Below are positions 7,153 through 16,637 of a stretch of 52,386 bases of DNA, piece after piece. The stretch covers positions 1 to 52,386 of the forward strand of contig NZ_LGHP01000002.1 of the NCBI RefSeq assembly GCF_001280845.1. Reading direction: 5' to 3'. This stretch comes from Bacillus sp. FJAT-28004. GTDB lineage: Bacteria > Bacillota > Bacilli > Paenibacillales > Paenibacillaceae. The number at the start of each line of letters is the position of its first letter. Positions within the stretch are counted from its first letter, which is position 1. The translations under genes were made by a program, and so were the position numbers. The notes under the pieces were generated by a model that saw only the letters and a list, made by a program, of their open reading frames with translations, did not search any database and had not been told where the DNA came from.

Positions 7153-8856
7153 ATGAGTTTAAGTGTTGTATTAATGTTTATTCAAGTGTTTTTTGCAGTC
7201 GTTATCGGCTTGTATTTCTGGAATTTGCTGCGCAATCAGAAGACGAACCGCTCAGCCGTTGATCGCGAGTCTCGCAAGGAGATGGATAAGCTTAGAAAGC
7301 TAAGAAGCGTATCGCTTACGAAGCCTCTGTCGGAGAAGACGAGGCCGCAGGCGATGCAGGACATCGTTGGTCAACGTGATGGTCTGCGTGCCTTAAAAGC
7401 GGCGCTGTGCAGCGCAAACCCGCAGCATGTCATCATTTATGGTCCACCGGGCGTCGGGAAGACAGCTGCAGCGCGTGTCGTGCTGGAGGAAGCCAAAAAA
7501 AATCCTTCCTCGCCGTTTTTGCCAGAGGCGAAATTTACGGAGATCGATGCGACAACGGCAAGGTTTGATGAACGCGGAATAGCTGATCCATTAATCGGCT
7601 CGGTTCATGACCCTATTTATCAGGGAGCAGGCGCAATGGGCGTAGCCGGCATCCCGCAGCCGAAACCGGGCGCTGTTACGAAGGCGCATGGAGGAATCTT
7701 GTTTATTGACGAAATAGGTGAATTGCATCCGATTCAAATGAATAAATTGTTAAAAGTACTAGAAGACCGCAAAGTGTTTCTGGAGAGCGCGTATTATAAT
7801 TCGGAAGATTCGAATATACCGGTGTATATTCATGATATTTTCCAAAATGGCCTGCCTGCTGATTTCCGTTTAGTCGGTGCAACTACACGTTCACCACAGG
7901 AAATTCCGCCTGCTATCCGTTCGCGCTGTATGGAGGTGTTCTTCCGTCCGCTGCTTGCTGACGAGATTGCTTTAGTAGCAGAAAACGCAGTGAAGAAAAT
8001 AGGCTTTGCACCTTGTCCTGAAGCGATAGATGTCGTCAAACGCTATGCGACTAACGGACGTGAAGCAGTCAATGTTATACAGTTAGCAGCAGGTGTGGCG
8101 CTATCCGAGAAAAGGGATACCATTTCTGCGGGTGATATTGAATGGGTTGTAAATAGCAGTCAAATTCCACCACGTCCTGACCGCAAGGTGCCGGATGCGC
8201 CGCAAATCGGTTTCGTAAACGGTCTAGCTGTGTACGGTCCGAATATGGGCACACTGCTCGAAATTGAAGTAAGCGCAATTCCTGCTGCTTCCGGCAAAGG
8301 TCTGTTTACAATTACAGGGGTTGTAGACGAGGAAGAACTTGGCGGAGGATCGCGGACGCTAAGAAGAAAGAGTATGGCAAAGGGCTCGGTGGAAAACGTA
8401 ATTACGGTTTTGAGACGCATCGGACTTAACCCGCAAGATTTTGACTTGCATATCAACTTCCCGGGCGGTACACCGATTGATGGACCATCTGCCGGTATCG
8501 CAATGGCAACAGCCATAACATCAGCGATTAAAGGCATTCCGATCGATAATAAGCTGGCCATGACCGGAGAAGTTGGCATTCATGGGAACGTAAAACCTGT
8601 TGGCGGCGTATTAGCTAAAGTTGAGGCAGCTTTTCAAGCTGGTGCAAAAACGGTCATTATCCCGAGAGAGAACTGGCAAGCGATTTTTGCAGACTTGGAA
8701 GGTCTTAAGGTCATTCCTGTCGAAAAAGTGGAAGAAGTGTTCAAGTACGTATTCCCAGATGCTGAAGTATCCCCTGTGCGGGTTGAAGCTCCGCTTGGGA
8801 CTGATCTTTTTATCGCTTCACCTGTTCCGTATTTGCAGGCTGATTCCGTAGAATGA
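7153..8856 (+). CDS. lonB: LonB, membrane-anchored Lon-type ATP-dependent protease
   Basis: LonB proteases degrade proteins using ATP; the B. subtilis homologue works in the forespore. The 567-aa product begins with a hydrophobic segment at about residues 4-24, which predicts membrane attachment. The AAA+ domain has Walker A GPPGVGKT and Walker B ILFIDEIGE. The C-terminal peptidase domain has the Ser446/Lys489 dyad (DGPSAG and GGVLAKVEA), 43 residues apart as usual in Lon. AAAGGAG lies before the ATG. lonA follows after 37 bp, in the same order as in B. subtilis. Confidence 0.95.
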   Translation: MSLSVVLMFIQVFFAVVIGLYFWNLLRNQKTNRSAVDRESRKEMDKLRKLRSVSLTKPLSEKTRPQAMQDIVGQRDGLRALKAALCSANPQHVIIYGPPGVGKTAAARVVLEEAKKNPSSPFLPEAKFTEIDATTARFDERGIADPLIGSVHDPIYQGAGAMGVAGIPQPKPGAVTKAHGGILFIDEIGELHPIQMNKLLKVLEDRKVFLESAYYNSEDSNIPVYIHDIFQNGLPADFRLVGATTRSPQEIPPAIRSRCMEVFFRPLLADEIALVAENAVKKIGFAPCPEAIDVVKRYATNGREAVNVIQLAAGVALSEKRDTISAGDIEWVVNSSQIPPRPDRKVPDAPQIGFVNGLAVYGPNMGTLLEIEVSAIPAASGKGLFTITGVVDEEELGGGSRTLRRKSMAKGSVENVITVLRRIGLNPQDFDLHINFPGGTPIDGPSAGIAMATAITSAIKGIPIDNKLAMTGEVGIHGNVKPVGGVLAKVEAAFQAGAKTVIIPRENWQAIFADLEGLKVIPVEKVEEVFKYVFPDAEVSPVRVEAPLGTDLFIASPVPYLQADSVE

Positions 8857-8893
8857 TAAACTAGGTTAGACGTAAACAATTGGAGGTGCTGGT

Positions 8894-11263
8894 GTGGGAC
8901 CTAATAAATCGAAAGGTCGTCGGCTGCCCTTGCTTCCGCTTAGAGGGCTACTCGTTTATCCCAGCATGGTGCTCCACCTTGATGTGGGTAGGGACAAATC
9001 GGTTCGAGCGTTAGAGCGCTCGATGGTCGAAGATCATATGATATTGCTTTGTTCACAGTCTGAAGTGAACATTGAGGAGCCGACAGAGGAAGATATATAT
9101 AAAGTCGGCACCATTGCGAAGGTAAGGCAAATGCTGAAGCTGCCTAACGGCACAATCCGTGTGCTGGTGGAGGGTGTTTCGCGTGCGGAGATTTTGGACT
9201 ATTTGCCAAATGACGAGTTTTACGAAGTATCTGTAAAAGAATTGCCAGAGCAGGAGACGGATGATCCTGAGGTAGATGCGCTTATGCGCTCCGTCTTAAG
9301 TCAATTCGAGCATTATATTTCATTATCTAAAAAGGTTACGCCTGAAACATACGCGGCGGTATCCGATATTGATGATCCGGGCCGCCTAGCGGATGTGATT
9401 ACAAGTCATCTTTCGCTGAAAATCAAGGATAAGCAGGATATTCTTGAAACCGTCGATGTAGGAGCACGTTTGGAGAAGCTGCTCGACATCTTGAACAACG
9501 AACGCGAAGTGCTTGAGCTCGAGCGAAAAATAAACCAACGCGTCAAGAAACAGATGGAGAAGACGCAGAAGGAATATTATTTGCGTGAGCAAATGAAGGC
9601 GATCCAGAAGGAGCTCGGCGAGAAGGAAGGCCGCGCAGGCGAGGTCGAGGAGCTGCGTGCGCAGCTGGCCGAAGCAGGCGTACCTGAATTAGTGAAAGAG
9701 AAGATCGAGAAGGAAATTGATCGCCTCGAGAAAATGCCGTCTACCTCTGCGGAAGGAGGCGTCATTCGCAATTATATCGATTGGCTGCTATCCTTGCCTT
9801 GGAGCAAAACAACCGAAGACGATTTAAGCTTGAGCAAAGCAGAAGCGATTCTTAATGATGACCATTACGGTCTAGAGAAGCCGAAAGAGCGAGTGCTTGA
9901 ATATTTGGCGGTACAGAAGCTAGTCAAGCAGCTAAAGGGTCCAATCCTTTGCTTGGTAGGCCCGCCGGGTGTTGGTAAAACGTCGCTTGCCCGTTCAATC
10001 GCCAAATCGCTGGGTCGCAAGTTTGTGCGTATCTCGCTTGGCGGCGTACGTGATGAAGCGGAAATTCGCGGTCACAGGCGTACTTATGTAGGTGCAATGC
10101 CGGGCAGAATCATTCAGGGCATGAAGACTGCGGGTTCTTCGAATCCAGTATTTTTGCTTGATGAGATTGATAAAATGGCGATGGATTTCCGCGGGGATCC
10201 AGCTTCAGCGCTTCTAGAAGTACTCGATCCAGAACAAAACAACACGTTCAGCGATCATTATGTAGAAGTTCCATTCGATCTATCAAATGTGATGTTCGTA
10301 ACAACCGCTAATGCGATGCACAATATTCCTCGTCCGCTGCTTGACCGGATGGAGGTCTTGTATATTCCAGGTTATACGGAACTTGAGAAGCTGCAAATCG
10401 GAAACCGCTATCTTTTGCCTAAGCAGAAAAAAGAACATGGCTTGACCGAGGAACAGCTTATCGTCTCAGAAGAGGTGTTGCTGCAGCTGATTAGGGAATA
10501 CACGAGGGAGTCCGGCGTTCGTAACCTAGAGCAGCAGATTGCAGCAGTGTGCCGTAAGGCAGCGAAGCGATTTGTTGCAAGTGAGCAGACGGAATCCACC
10601 GAGCCATTTGAGGTTACAAGTGAGCAGCTTAAAGAATGGCTGGGACCTTCGAAGTTCCGTTATGGCCTAGCTGAAAGCGAAAATCAGATCGGAGCGGTTA
10701 CTGGTCTTGCGTGGACTGAGGTAGGCGGAGATACGCTTGTCATTGAAGTAACGGTGATGCCGGGTAGCGGAAAGCTAACGTTAACTGGTAAACTAGGTGA
10801 TGTCATGAAGGAATCTGCGCAAGCGGCTTTCAGTTATACGCGCTCGAAAGCAATTGAGCTGGGCATAGACCCAAGCTTTCATGAGAAAAACGATATTCAT
10901 ATTCATATTCCAGAGGGTGCGATTCCTAAGGACGGACCATCAGCCGGCATTACGATTGCGACAGCGCTTATTTCAGCTCTTACAAACCGCTATGTGGATA
11001 AGGAAGTGGCGATGACGGGTGAAATAACGCTCAGAGGCCGCGTGCTTCCGATTGGAGGTTTGAAAGAAAAGTCGCTGGCAGCACATCGCGCGGGCATTCG
11101 CAAAATATTGTTGCCGAAAGAAAATGAACGGGATCTACGGGATATTCCCGATAGCGTACGTCATGATATGCAATTTTTTCCTGTCAGTCATATGGATGAA
11201 GTGCTGCAGCATGCGTTGCTTCCGGTTCAAACGGAAGAGAAAGCAGGTACATCGATTTTATGA
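8894..11263 (+). CDS. lon: Lon protease (LonA)
   Basis: The product is the soluble hexameric Lon protease that removes damaged and regulatory proteins. At 789 aa it has the full domain order: N-terminal substrate-binding domain, central coiled coil rich in Glu/Lys, AAA+ domain with GPPGVGKT, and peptidase domain with the dyad Ser683 (KDGPSAG) and Lys726 (GGLKEKS). Start is GTG 8894 with a strong GGAGGTG 6 bp upstream. The stop overlaps the ysxC start by 4 bp (ATGA), so the two are translationally coupled. Confidence 0.97.
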   Translation: MGPNKSKGRRLPLLPLRGLLVYPSMVLHLDVGRDKSVRALERSMVEDHMILLCSQSEVNIEEPTEEDIYKVGTIAKVRQMLKLPNGTIRVLVEGVSRAEILDYLPNDEFYEVSVKELPEQETDDPEVDALMRSVLSQFEHYISLSKKVTPETYAAVSDIDDPGRLADVITSHLSLKIKDKQDILETVDVGARLEKLLDILNNEREVLELERKINQRVKKQMEKTQKEYYLREQMKAIQKELGEKEGRAGEVEELRAQLAEAGVPELVKEKIEKEIDRLEKMPSTSAEGGVIRNYIDWLLSLPWSKTTEDDLSLSKAEAILNDDHYGLEKPKERVLEYLAVQKLVKQLKGPILCLVGPPGVGKTSLARSIAKSLGRKFVRISLGGVRDEAEIRGHRRTYVGAMPGRIIQGMKTAGSSNPVFLLDEIDKMAMDFRGDPASALLEVLDPEQNNTFSDHYVEVPFDLSNVMFVTTANAMHNIPRPLLDRMEVLYIPGYTELEKLQIGNRYLLPKQKKEHGLTEEQLIVSEEVLLQLIREYTRESGVRNLEQQIAAVCRKAAKRFVASEQTESTEPFEVTSEQLKEWLGPSKFRYGLAESENQIGAVTGLAWTEVGGDTLVIEVTVMPGSGKLTLTGKLGDVMKESAQAAFSYTRSKAIELGIDPSFHEKNDIHIHIPEGAIPKDGPSAGITIATALISALTNRYVDKEVAMTGEITLRGRVLPIGGLKEKSLAAHRAGIRKILLPKENERDLRDIPDSVRHDMQFFPVSHMDEVLQHALLPVQTEEKAGTSIL

Positions 11264-11847
11264 AAATTACACAAGCAGAATTTATCATCAGTGCAGTAAA
11301 ACCACATCAATACCCAGAGGACGCCTTGCCAGAGATAGCTCTGGCAGGGCGTTCGAATGTCGGAAAATCTTCATTGATCAATAAACTTATTTTACGCAAA
11401 AACTTAGCTAGAACGAGCTCGCAGCCAGGTAAAACGCAGCAGCTTAATTACTACCGTGTTAATGACCTTATTTATTTGGTTGATTTTCCCGGGTACGGCT
11501 ATGCGAAGGTTTCGAAGACTCAGCGCTTGCAGTTTGGCGAAATGATTGAACGTTATATCCGTGACCGTGAGCCGCTTAAGCTTCAGCTGCTAGTTATCGA
11601 TATTCGTCATGAACCGTCTCTGCTGGATCAACAAATGTACAAATGGCTGAAGCATTATGAAATCCCAACATGCGTCGTTGCGACCAAGGCGGATAAAATT
11701 CCGAAGTCGAAATGGGACAAGCATATTAAAATGATCAAAAAAACGCTTGAGGTCGATCCAAGCGATTCCGTCGTATTATTTTCCTCCGAATTAGGGCTTG
11801 GACGCGAACAACTGTGGGACATCATTACCGATGCGATTGCTACATGA
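11260..11847 (+). CDS. ysxC: YsxC/EngB ribosome-biogenesis GTPase
   Basis: This small essential-type GTPase (195 aa) helps late assembly of the 50S ribosomal subunit. The P-loop GRSNVGKS is at residues 30-37, with G3 DFPGYGYAK and G4 TKADK following. It overlaps lonA by 4 bp. The lonA-ysxC pairing is the same as in B. subtilis. No clear terminator is seen in the 212 bp before the next gene. Confidence 0.95.
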   Translation: MKITQAEFIISAVKPHQYPEDALPEIALAGRSNVGKSSLINKLILRKNLARTSSQPGKTQQLNYYRVNDLIYLVDFPGYGYAKVSKTQRLQFGEMIERYIRDREPLKLQLLVIDIRHEPSLLDQQMYKWLKHYEIPTCVVATKADKIPKSKWDKHIKMIKKTLEVDPSDSVVLFSSELGLGREQLWDIITDAIAT

Positions 11848-12059
11848 GGTAGCAAGACCAGCAAGTTATTCTATAAATCAGAGGATTTAGTGAAATAGTC
11901 GGCTCTCCTCGTGAATTCTACCGTTATTTTGTGGAATATGCGAGAATATCGGGGATGAACGACAGGAATAAAATGATCAGATCACGTATAATATACTTAA
12001 GCAACAAGACCAGAGTTAAAGACCAAAGCGTGCAAGTTCAAAGAATTGAGGAGATTTTT

Positions 12060-12650
12060 ATGGCTAAGCGGCTAGCCACAGAGTATGTAAATGCCAAACT
12101 GCAATTGACGAATGAAGAGATGGCTGAGTTTATCCGTTCATTTGAAGAGCAACAAATACACCTTCAGGTGTTGGTGCTCGACAATGGAAATCAGGAGCTC
12201 GTTCTCGAAGATGTAGCAGGGAGGGAAGAAGTCCGACTAACCTTTGAACGTCAACAAGACTATTATGTGTGCGTATTATCTTGCCGTCTTGTGCAACCGA
12301 GGCTGACCAATGCTATGCGAAAAGCACTTTCTGCTTTCCGCGGCAACGCGATCGTCAACCGAATCTACAGTCATTATACGATGATCTATCATTATAAGAA
12401 TGGTTCCGTTCACCAAATTGTCGAAAGCTCGAGCACGGGAGACCGTATTGTATTCGAATTCAAGGATACACTCGGCCAGTTGGAGAGAGTATTCCGCAGT
12501 CGTCTGATCGAGCGGGAAATCGGATTGATAAGCAATGCAGTCAATGAATTGCTTGACCTTCGCAACCAGACTAAGGATGCAGAGGAAATCACGAAAATTG
12601 ATGAACGCCTAACGGATTTGACTCGTAAGCTCTTCATCCTAGAAGCTTAA
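12060..12650 (+). CDS. Uncharacterised 197-aa protein after ysxC
   Basis: I do not recognise this protein. From ATG 12060 (GAGGAG about 7 bp before) it is 197 aa with no signal peptide, membrane segment or cysteine motif that I could match to a family. The middle is predicted beta-rich and the C-terminal third is helical with alternating acidic and basic residues, suggesting a coiled coil at about 155-197. The frame is open back to 11931, but the added 43 residues look non-coding and have no ribosome-binding site. In B. subtilis ysxD sits here; I see no clear evidence that the two are homologous. Confidence 0.75.
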   Translation: MAKRLATEYVNAKLQLTNEEMAEFIRSFEEQQIHLQVLVLDNGNQELVLEDVAGREEVRLTFERQQDYYVCVLSCRLVQPRLTNAMRKALSAFRGNAIVNRIYSHYTMIYHYKNGSVHQIVESSSTGDRIVFEFKDTLGQLERVFRSRLIEREIGLISNAVNELLDLRNQTKDAEEITKIDERLTDLTRKLFILEA

Positions 12651-12673
12651 TACGTGTAGGATATTATGTATAA

Positions 12674-12703
12674 AGGGGCTGCTGCTGCAGCTTCTTTTTT
12701 TTG
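12674..12703 (+). terminator. Terminator after the 197-aa protein gene
   Basis: A 9-bp stem with two G-T pairs, AGGGGCTGC/GCAGCTTCT, and loop TGCT is followed by TTTTTTT. It closes the lon-ysxC region. Confidence 0.75.
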
Positions 12704-12821
12704 TTTTCAATATCTTACATTTGTGAAATGTGCAACATTTTGAACGCTTAAGCAGTTAGTAGCAGGGTAAGGCAATTGAATGGCATCTTAGTATTTTTAT
12801 ACAACAAGGAGATGAGCAGGA

Positions 12822-13505
12822 ATGAATCAAACCAAACGATTTAAACAGTTTGCAATCGGAATTTCATTTGCGATTGCATTATCTTTAACGGCATGCAGCA
12901 ATAAGGATACAGGAGCGGATCAAGCGCCACCGCCGGCAACGGAAATACCAAGTGGGCAGCCAGAGACAAGTACATCGCCCTCACCGAGCGCCCAACCAAG
13001 TGCCTTGCCTTCTGAGCAGCCTGATGAGAAGCCAGGTAGTAACGACAGTGGGAAGCCGTCTAGCGGCTCTGAGGTCGGTGAAACGATCAGTTCGGTCTAT
13101 AAGCTTGCGAAAGAAGGTAAAGTTCCAGGCTCTGATTATGCTGCCCATATCGCACTATATGATGAGATTGAGAAAAAATGGGGCAAACCTGATACCAATG
13201 AAGCCGCTGGAAAAGGGATTTATGCTACCTACAAAGATAAAGGAATTACATTTGGATATAACAAAGGCATGCTTGTCTTTGATGTAAGATCTTATTCGGA
13301 AAAGCTTCAAGGCATTACTTTGAAAGATATTGAGATTGCGCTTGGGTCTGCTGATGAAGAAACGGTTAACGGTACGGACGCCATTTATACCTATGAGGTT
13401 AACGATCAATACCAGCTTAAATTTATTATGGCTGAAGCTACAGGCAAGGTTGATCATATTTCGGTATACTGTCCACAGGATGCAAAAAATAATATGGCGG
13501 GATAA
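12822..13505 (+). CDS. Lipoprotein with DUF4309 (YjgB)-like C-terminal domain
   Basis: The 227-aa product has a lipoprotein signal: KR-rich start, hydrophobic core and lipobox LTAC with lipidated Cys25. A Pro/Ser/Glu-rich linker of about 50 residues follows, then a folded domain from about residue 85. That domain contains GKVPGSDY, EKKWGKPD, YATY and GITFGYNKG, the pattern I associate with DUF4309 (B. subtilis YjgB). It would be anchored outside the cytoplasmic membrane. Its role is unknown. AAGGAGATG precedes the ATG. It stands alone between a terminator and the speD leader. Confidence 0.8.
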   Translation: MNQTKRFKQFAIGISFAIALSLTACSNKDTGADQAPPPATEIPSGQPETSTSPSPSAQPSALPSEQPDEKPGSNDSGKPSSGSEVGETISSVYKLAKEGKVPGSDYAAHIALYDEIEKKWGKPDTNEAAGKGIYATYKDKGITFGYNKGMLVFDVRSYSEKLQGITLKDIEIALGSADEETVNGTDAIYTYEVNDQYQLKFIMAEATGKVDHISVYCPQDAKNNMAG

Positions 13506-13786
13506 CCACACCGCCCATTGCGAGATAAGCTGCAACGTCATACATTGAGAACGGGGCTGGTAATGAAAGGTTATTTCCATCCTTTAGAAAAAAAGTATTG
13601 CAATTATCCCAGATAGATGTTATTTTTATTCTCGTTGAAAAGATTGTTGATGTTAATAATAGGAACCAGGATTCACTCAGGACATTGTTATGTTGCGAGA
13701 GATTAATCCCTCGAGAAGTGAATGACGTAGGTCCTAGCGGATGAAATTTTTCAAACATTTTATTCCTAGGAAGGGGGAACCGGAAG

Positions 13787-14185
13787 ATGGAATACTCAAC
13801 TTTCGGAAGACACGTTGCTGTTGATACTTGGGGTGTAGACTTTGATCTACTGAACAGCGCTGAATTTTTGCAATCACACATGGTAGAGGCTGCTGAAGCA
13901 TGTGGTGCTACTGTATTGTCGGTTCAAGCCAAACAATTCGATCCTCAAGGCGCAACTGTGCTCGTGCTGCTGTCGGAGAGTCACCTCTCGATTCATACGT
14001 ATCCTGAGAGAGGTTTTGCTGCGCTTGATTGTTATACTTGCGGCGAAACTGTAGATCCTCAGCTTGCGATCGACTACATGCTCGCTGTACTGAAGCCAAA
14101 AGCGACGTATGCGAAGAAGCTTGTACGCGGTATGGGCGAACTGCAAGTAGAAGAGCCAAAAATGAAACAAACTGAGCTCGTTTAA
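13787..14185 (+). CDS. speD: S-adenosylmethionine decarboxylase proenzyme
   Basis: The enzyme makes decarboxylated S-adenosylmethionine, the aminopropyl donor for spermidine synthesis. It is a 132-aa class of prokaryotic AdoMetDC that cleaves itself to form a pyruvoyl group. The cleavage site is Glu64-Ser65 in SESHLSIHTYPE, with the helper residues His70 and Cys85. AAGGGGG lies before the ATG. The preceding 281 bp show no gene. A strong terminator follows, so the gene is probably transcribed alone. Confidence 0.95.
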   Translation: MEYSTFGRHVAVDTWGVDFDLLNSAEFLQSHMVEAAEACGATVLSVQAKQFDPQGATVLVLLSESHLSIHTYPERGFAALDCYTCGETVDPQLAIDYMLAVLKPKATYAKKLVRGMGELQVEEPKMKQTELV

Positions 14186-14211
14186 GAGCTTTAAAACTTA
14201 TTGCTCATAGC

Positions 14212-14249
14212 GAAATAACCATGGATGGTATCCATGGTTATTTCTTTGT
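14212..14249 (+). terminator. Terminator after speD
   Basis: A perfect 15-bp stem containing AAATAACCATGGAT with a 3-nt loop is followed by TTTG. Its near symmetry is consistent with strong termination. Confidence 0.8.
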
Positions 14250-14321
14250 AGTAAAAGGGAATAATGAGTCTGTACTTTTCAAATATTATTCATAAATGAA
14301 CATTATCTGAATGTTTTACTA

Positions 14322-14330
14322 TGCTATAAT
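14322..14330 (+). promoter_or_regulatory. Extended -10 promoter of the hem operon
   Basis: TGCTATAAT (14322-14330) is a perfect -10 with the TGn extension. No recognisable -35 lies 16-18 bp upstream. It sits about 55 bp before hemA, after the speD terminator, so it is the best candidate for the whole hem operon. Confidence 0.6.
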
Positions 14331-14385
14331 TATCGATAACATCAATGGCTGATACGCTTAGGAAGAAGGAGGCAGGTGACCGCGC

Positions 14386-15768
14386 ATGCACATTATCGCA
14401 GTAGGACTGAATTACCGAACGGCTCCCGTAGAAGTAAGAGAACAATTTGCGTTCGCAGAACGGGATTTGCCGGAAGCATTAACACAACTCATTCAGACAC
14501 AAAGCATAATGGAATGTGTCATAGTAGCGACCTGCAATCGGACGGAGCTTTATGCAGTTGTAGACAGGCACCATCTATGCGGGCATTATATTCGAAGCTT
14601 TATGGAGAAGTGGTTCAAGCTGCCTAGGCAGCACTTCACCAACCATTTATATATGTACGAGGACGAGAAGGCGATTGAGCATTTATTCCGTGTAACGAGC
14701 GGACTTGATTCCATGGTCATCGGTGAAACACAAATTTTGGGGCAAGTAAAAACAGCTTTTCAGCTCGCTCAGCAACAGAAGACGACGGGTACTGTTTTTA
14801 ATATGTTGTTTAAACAGGGTGTTACGATGGCCAAGCGTGCCCATTCCGAAACGTCGATCGGCGAATCTGCTGTTTCTGTGAGCTACGCTGCTGTTGAGCT
14901 TGGGAAACGGATTTTTGGGCAATTCAACAAAAAAACGGTTATGGTCATCGGTGCGGGTGAAACGGGCGAGCTTACTGCCAAACATTTGTACACGAATGGC
15001 GCTGACAGAGTCGTTGTCGTAAATCGGACTTATGAGCGGGCGACGCAGCTGGCAGACAAGTTTAACGGGATCGCATGGTCGATGGAAGAAGCAGTGGATA
15101 GACTTCATGAAGCAGACATTATTATTAGCTCAACAGGCTCGAGCGAGTATGTGTTAACGCGCAAGCAAGTTGCAGCAGCTATGCAGCGAAGGAAAGCGAA
15201 ACCTCTCTTTATGATCGATATTGCGGTTCCGCGTGATTTGGATCCTTCGATTGCTGCAGTTGATAATGTATTCTTATACGATATTGATGATTTAGAAGGT
15301 ATTGTGGAGAGCAACCTCGCGCATCGACGTCAAGAGGCTGCCAAAATTGAAGCGATGATTACCGAAGAAATCGAAGTGTTCGAGCAGTGGTACAAAACGT
15401 TAGGCGTAGTTCCGCTTATTCGAACCTTGCAATCGAAAGCAGCAGGCATTCACGAGGAAACGATGAATAGCTTGACGAATAAATTGCCTGATCTCGGTGA
15501 ACATGAACTGAAGGTTATCCGTAAGCTTACCAAAAGCATCGTTAACCAAATGATGCAGGATCCAATTTTGCGAATTAAAGAAATGGCCGGCGAGAAACGA
15601 GCAGACGAAGCGATGGATATGTTCGTTAAGCTGTTCGCGCTCGAGGAAGGTCTTGCTAAAACGCGTCAAGCGGAGCTTGAAGCGGCAACAGATACTGTCG
15701 CTGCTGCAAAAAAGAAAAATGTTCAACCCCATGCAGCTGCGGCGGTATTAGCACCTATTACAAGATAG
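14386..15768 (+). CDS. hemA: Glutamyl-tRNA reductase
   Basis: HemA reduces glutamyl-tRNA to glutamate-1-semialdehyde, the first committed step of tetrapyrrole synthesis. At 460 aa the length is normal. The catalytic Cys50 lies in VATCNRTE, and the NADPH-binding motif VIGAGETGEL follows in the middle domain. The C-terminal third is helical and would dimerise. GGAGG lies about 13 bp before ATG, somewhat far, but the N-terminus MHIIAVGLNYRTAP is as in the family. First gene of the seven-gene hem operon. Confidence 0.96.
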   Translation: MHIIAVGLNYRTAPVEVREQFAFAERDLPEALTQLIQTQSIMECVIVATCNRTELYAVVDRHHLCGHYIRSFMEKWFKLPRQHFTNHLYMYEDEKAIEHLFRVTSGLDSMVIGETQILGQVKTAFQLAQQQKTTGTVFNMLFKQGVTMAKRAHSETSIGESAVSVSYAAVELGKRIFGQFNKKTVMVIGAGETGELTAKHLYTNGADRVVVVNRTYERATQLADKFNGIAWSMEEAVDRLHEADIIISSTGSSEYVLTRKQVAAAMQRRKAKPLFMIDIAVPRDLDPSIAAVDNVFLYDIDDLEGIVESNLAHRRQEAAKIEAMITEEIEVFEQWYKTLGVVPLIRTLQSKAAGIHEETMNSLTNKLPDLGEHELKVIRKLTKSIVNQMMQDPILRIKEMAGEKRADEAMDMFVKLFALEEGLAKTRQAELEAATDTVAAAKKKNVQPHAAAAVLAPITR

Positions 15769-15790
15769 AGGGCTGCTAGGTGGAGGAGCT

Positions 15791-16603
15791 ATGGAGACGC
15801 AAAACTTTTTATATGATGCGATACTTTATATTTACGCCCTGAGCCTACTGTTTTATTTCTCCGACTTCATGAATGCAAGTCGGAGAGCGAAACGGATGGG
15901 TACAGGGCTGCTTATTTTTGTTTGGGTATTACAGACTGGTTACCTTGTGACTCGCATCGTATCTCACCTACAAATGACGGCAGTAACGACATTTGAATAC
16001 TGGTTAGGCTTTTCTTGGCTTTTAGTTACCATATCGTTAGTAATCAGCCGTTTTATAAAAATTGATTTTATCGTGTTTTTTGTCAATGTCGTTGGATTTG
16101 CGGTGTTAGCGCTCAACCTATACAGTAATTCTGGAGATGGGGAGTCGCTTAGAGTTTGGGAAACGACAAGAGAGCTATTATACATCCATATCAGTCTCGT
16201 TCTTCTTGCGTATGCCGCTTTAACAATAGGCGCTTTGTTCGCTGGCATGTATTTGTTCTTGCATAACCAGTTGAAACGAAAGCGTTGGTCAAACTTTGTA
16301 CGCAGATTGCCGAGCTTGGATCTGATTGAGCGTTACGGAGATCGAGCAGTTATTGTTGGGGTTCCTTTGTTTGCCATGTCTCTTGCCATTGCGGTGACAT
16401 CCATACTCGTCGAAAGACGTTTTGCACTGCTGGTCGACTGGAAGGTATTGTCTTCATTCGGAACACTAATCATGTACATTATTTATGTGTACCAAAGGGC
16501 GACGCTCAAGCGCCCTGGACTGCAATTAGCCCGCTTTTATATTCTTTCGTTCGGATTGCTACTTCTAAATTTATTTACTAATTATTTCTCCTCCTTTCAT
16601 TAA
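15791..16603 (+). CDS. hemX: HemX/CcsA-type membrane protein
   Basis: The 270-aa product has eight hydrophobic segments (about residues 6-26, 36-57, 67-88, 91-111, 130-155, 187-208, 218-238, 247-267) and belongs to the cytochrome c assembly CcsA superfamily. In B. subtilis HemX lies at the same place and lowers the amount of HemA. The position directly after hemA supports the same role here. GGAGGAG precedes the ATG. It could also be annotated as a cytochrome c biogenesis protein. Confidence 0.88.
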   Translation: METQNFLYDAILYIYALSLLFYFSDFMNASRRAKRMGTGLLIFVWVLQTGYLVTRIVSHLQMTAVTTFEYWLGFSWLLVTISLVISRFIKIDFIVFFVNVVGFAVLALNLYSNSGDGESLRVWETTRELLYIHISLVLLAYAALTIGALFAGMYLFLHNQLKRKRWSNFVRRLPSLDLIERYGDRAVIVGVPLFAMSLAIAVTSILVERRFALLVDWKVLSSFGTLIMYIIYVYQRATLKRPGLQLARFYILSFGLLLLNLFTNYFSSFH

Positions 16604-16637
16604 CGAAATAAATGACGGCTGGGAGGCATGGACAGAA

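Noticed and set aside
12776..12803. TTGAAT and TATACA before the lipoprotein gene as a promoter
   Set aside because: The transcript would start at or within the ribosome-binding site AAGGAG, so the pair is unlikely to be the working promoter.
14290..14310. A/T-rich near-palindrome before hemA as a PerR or Fur box
   Set aside because: Only the outer 4 bp of each arm match; the centre does not fit the TTATAAT-type consensus well enough.
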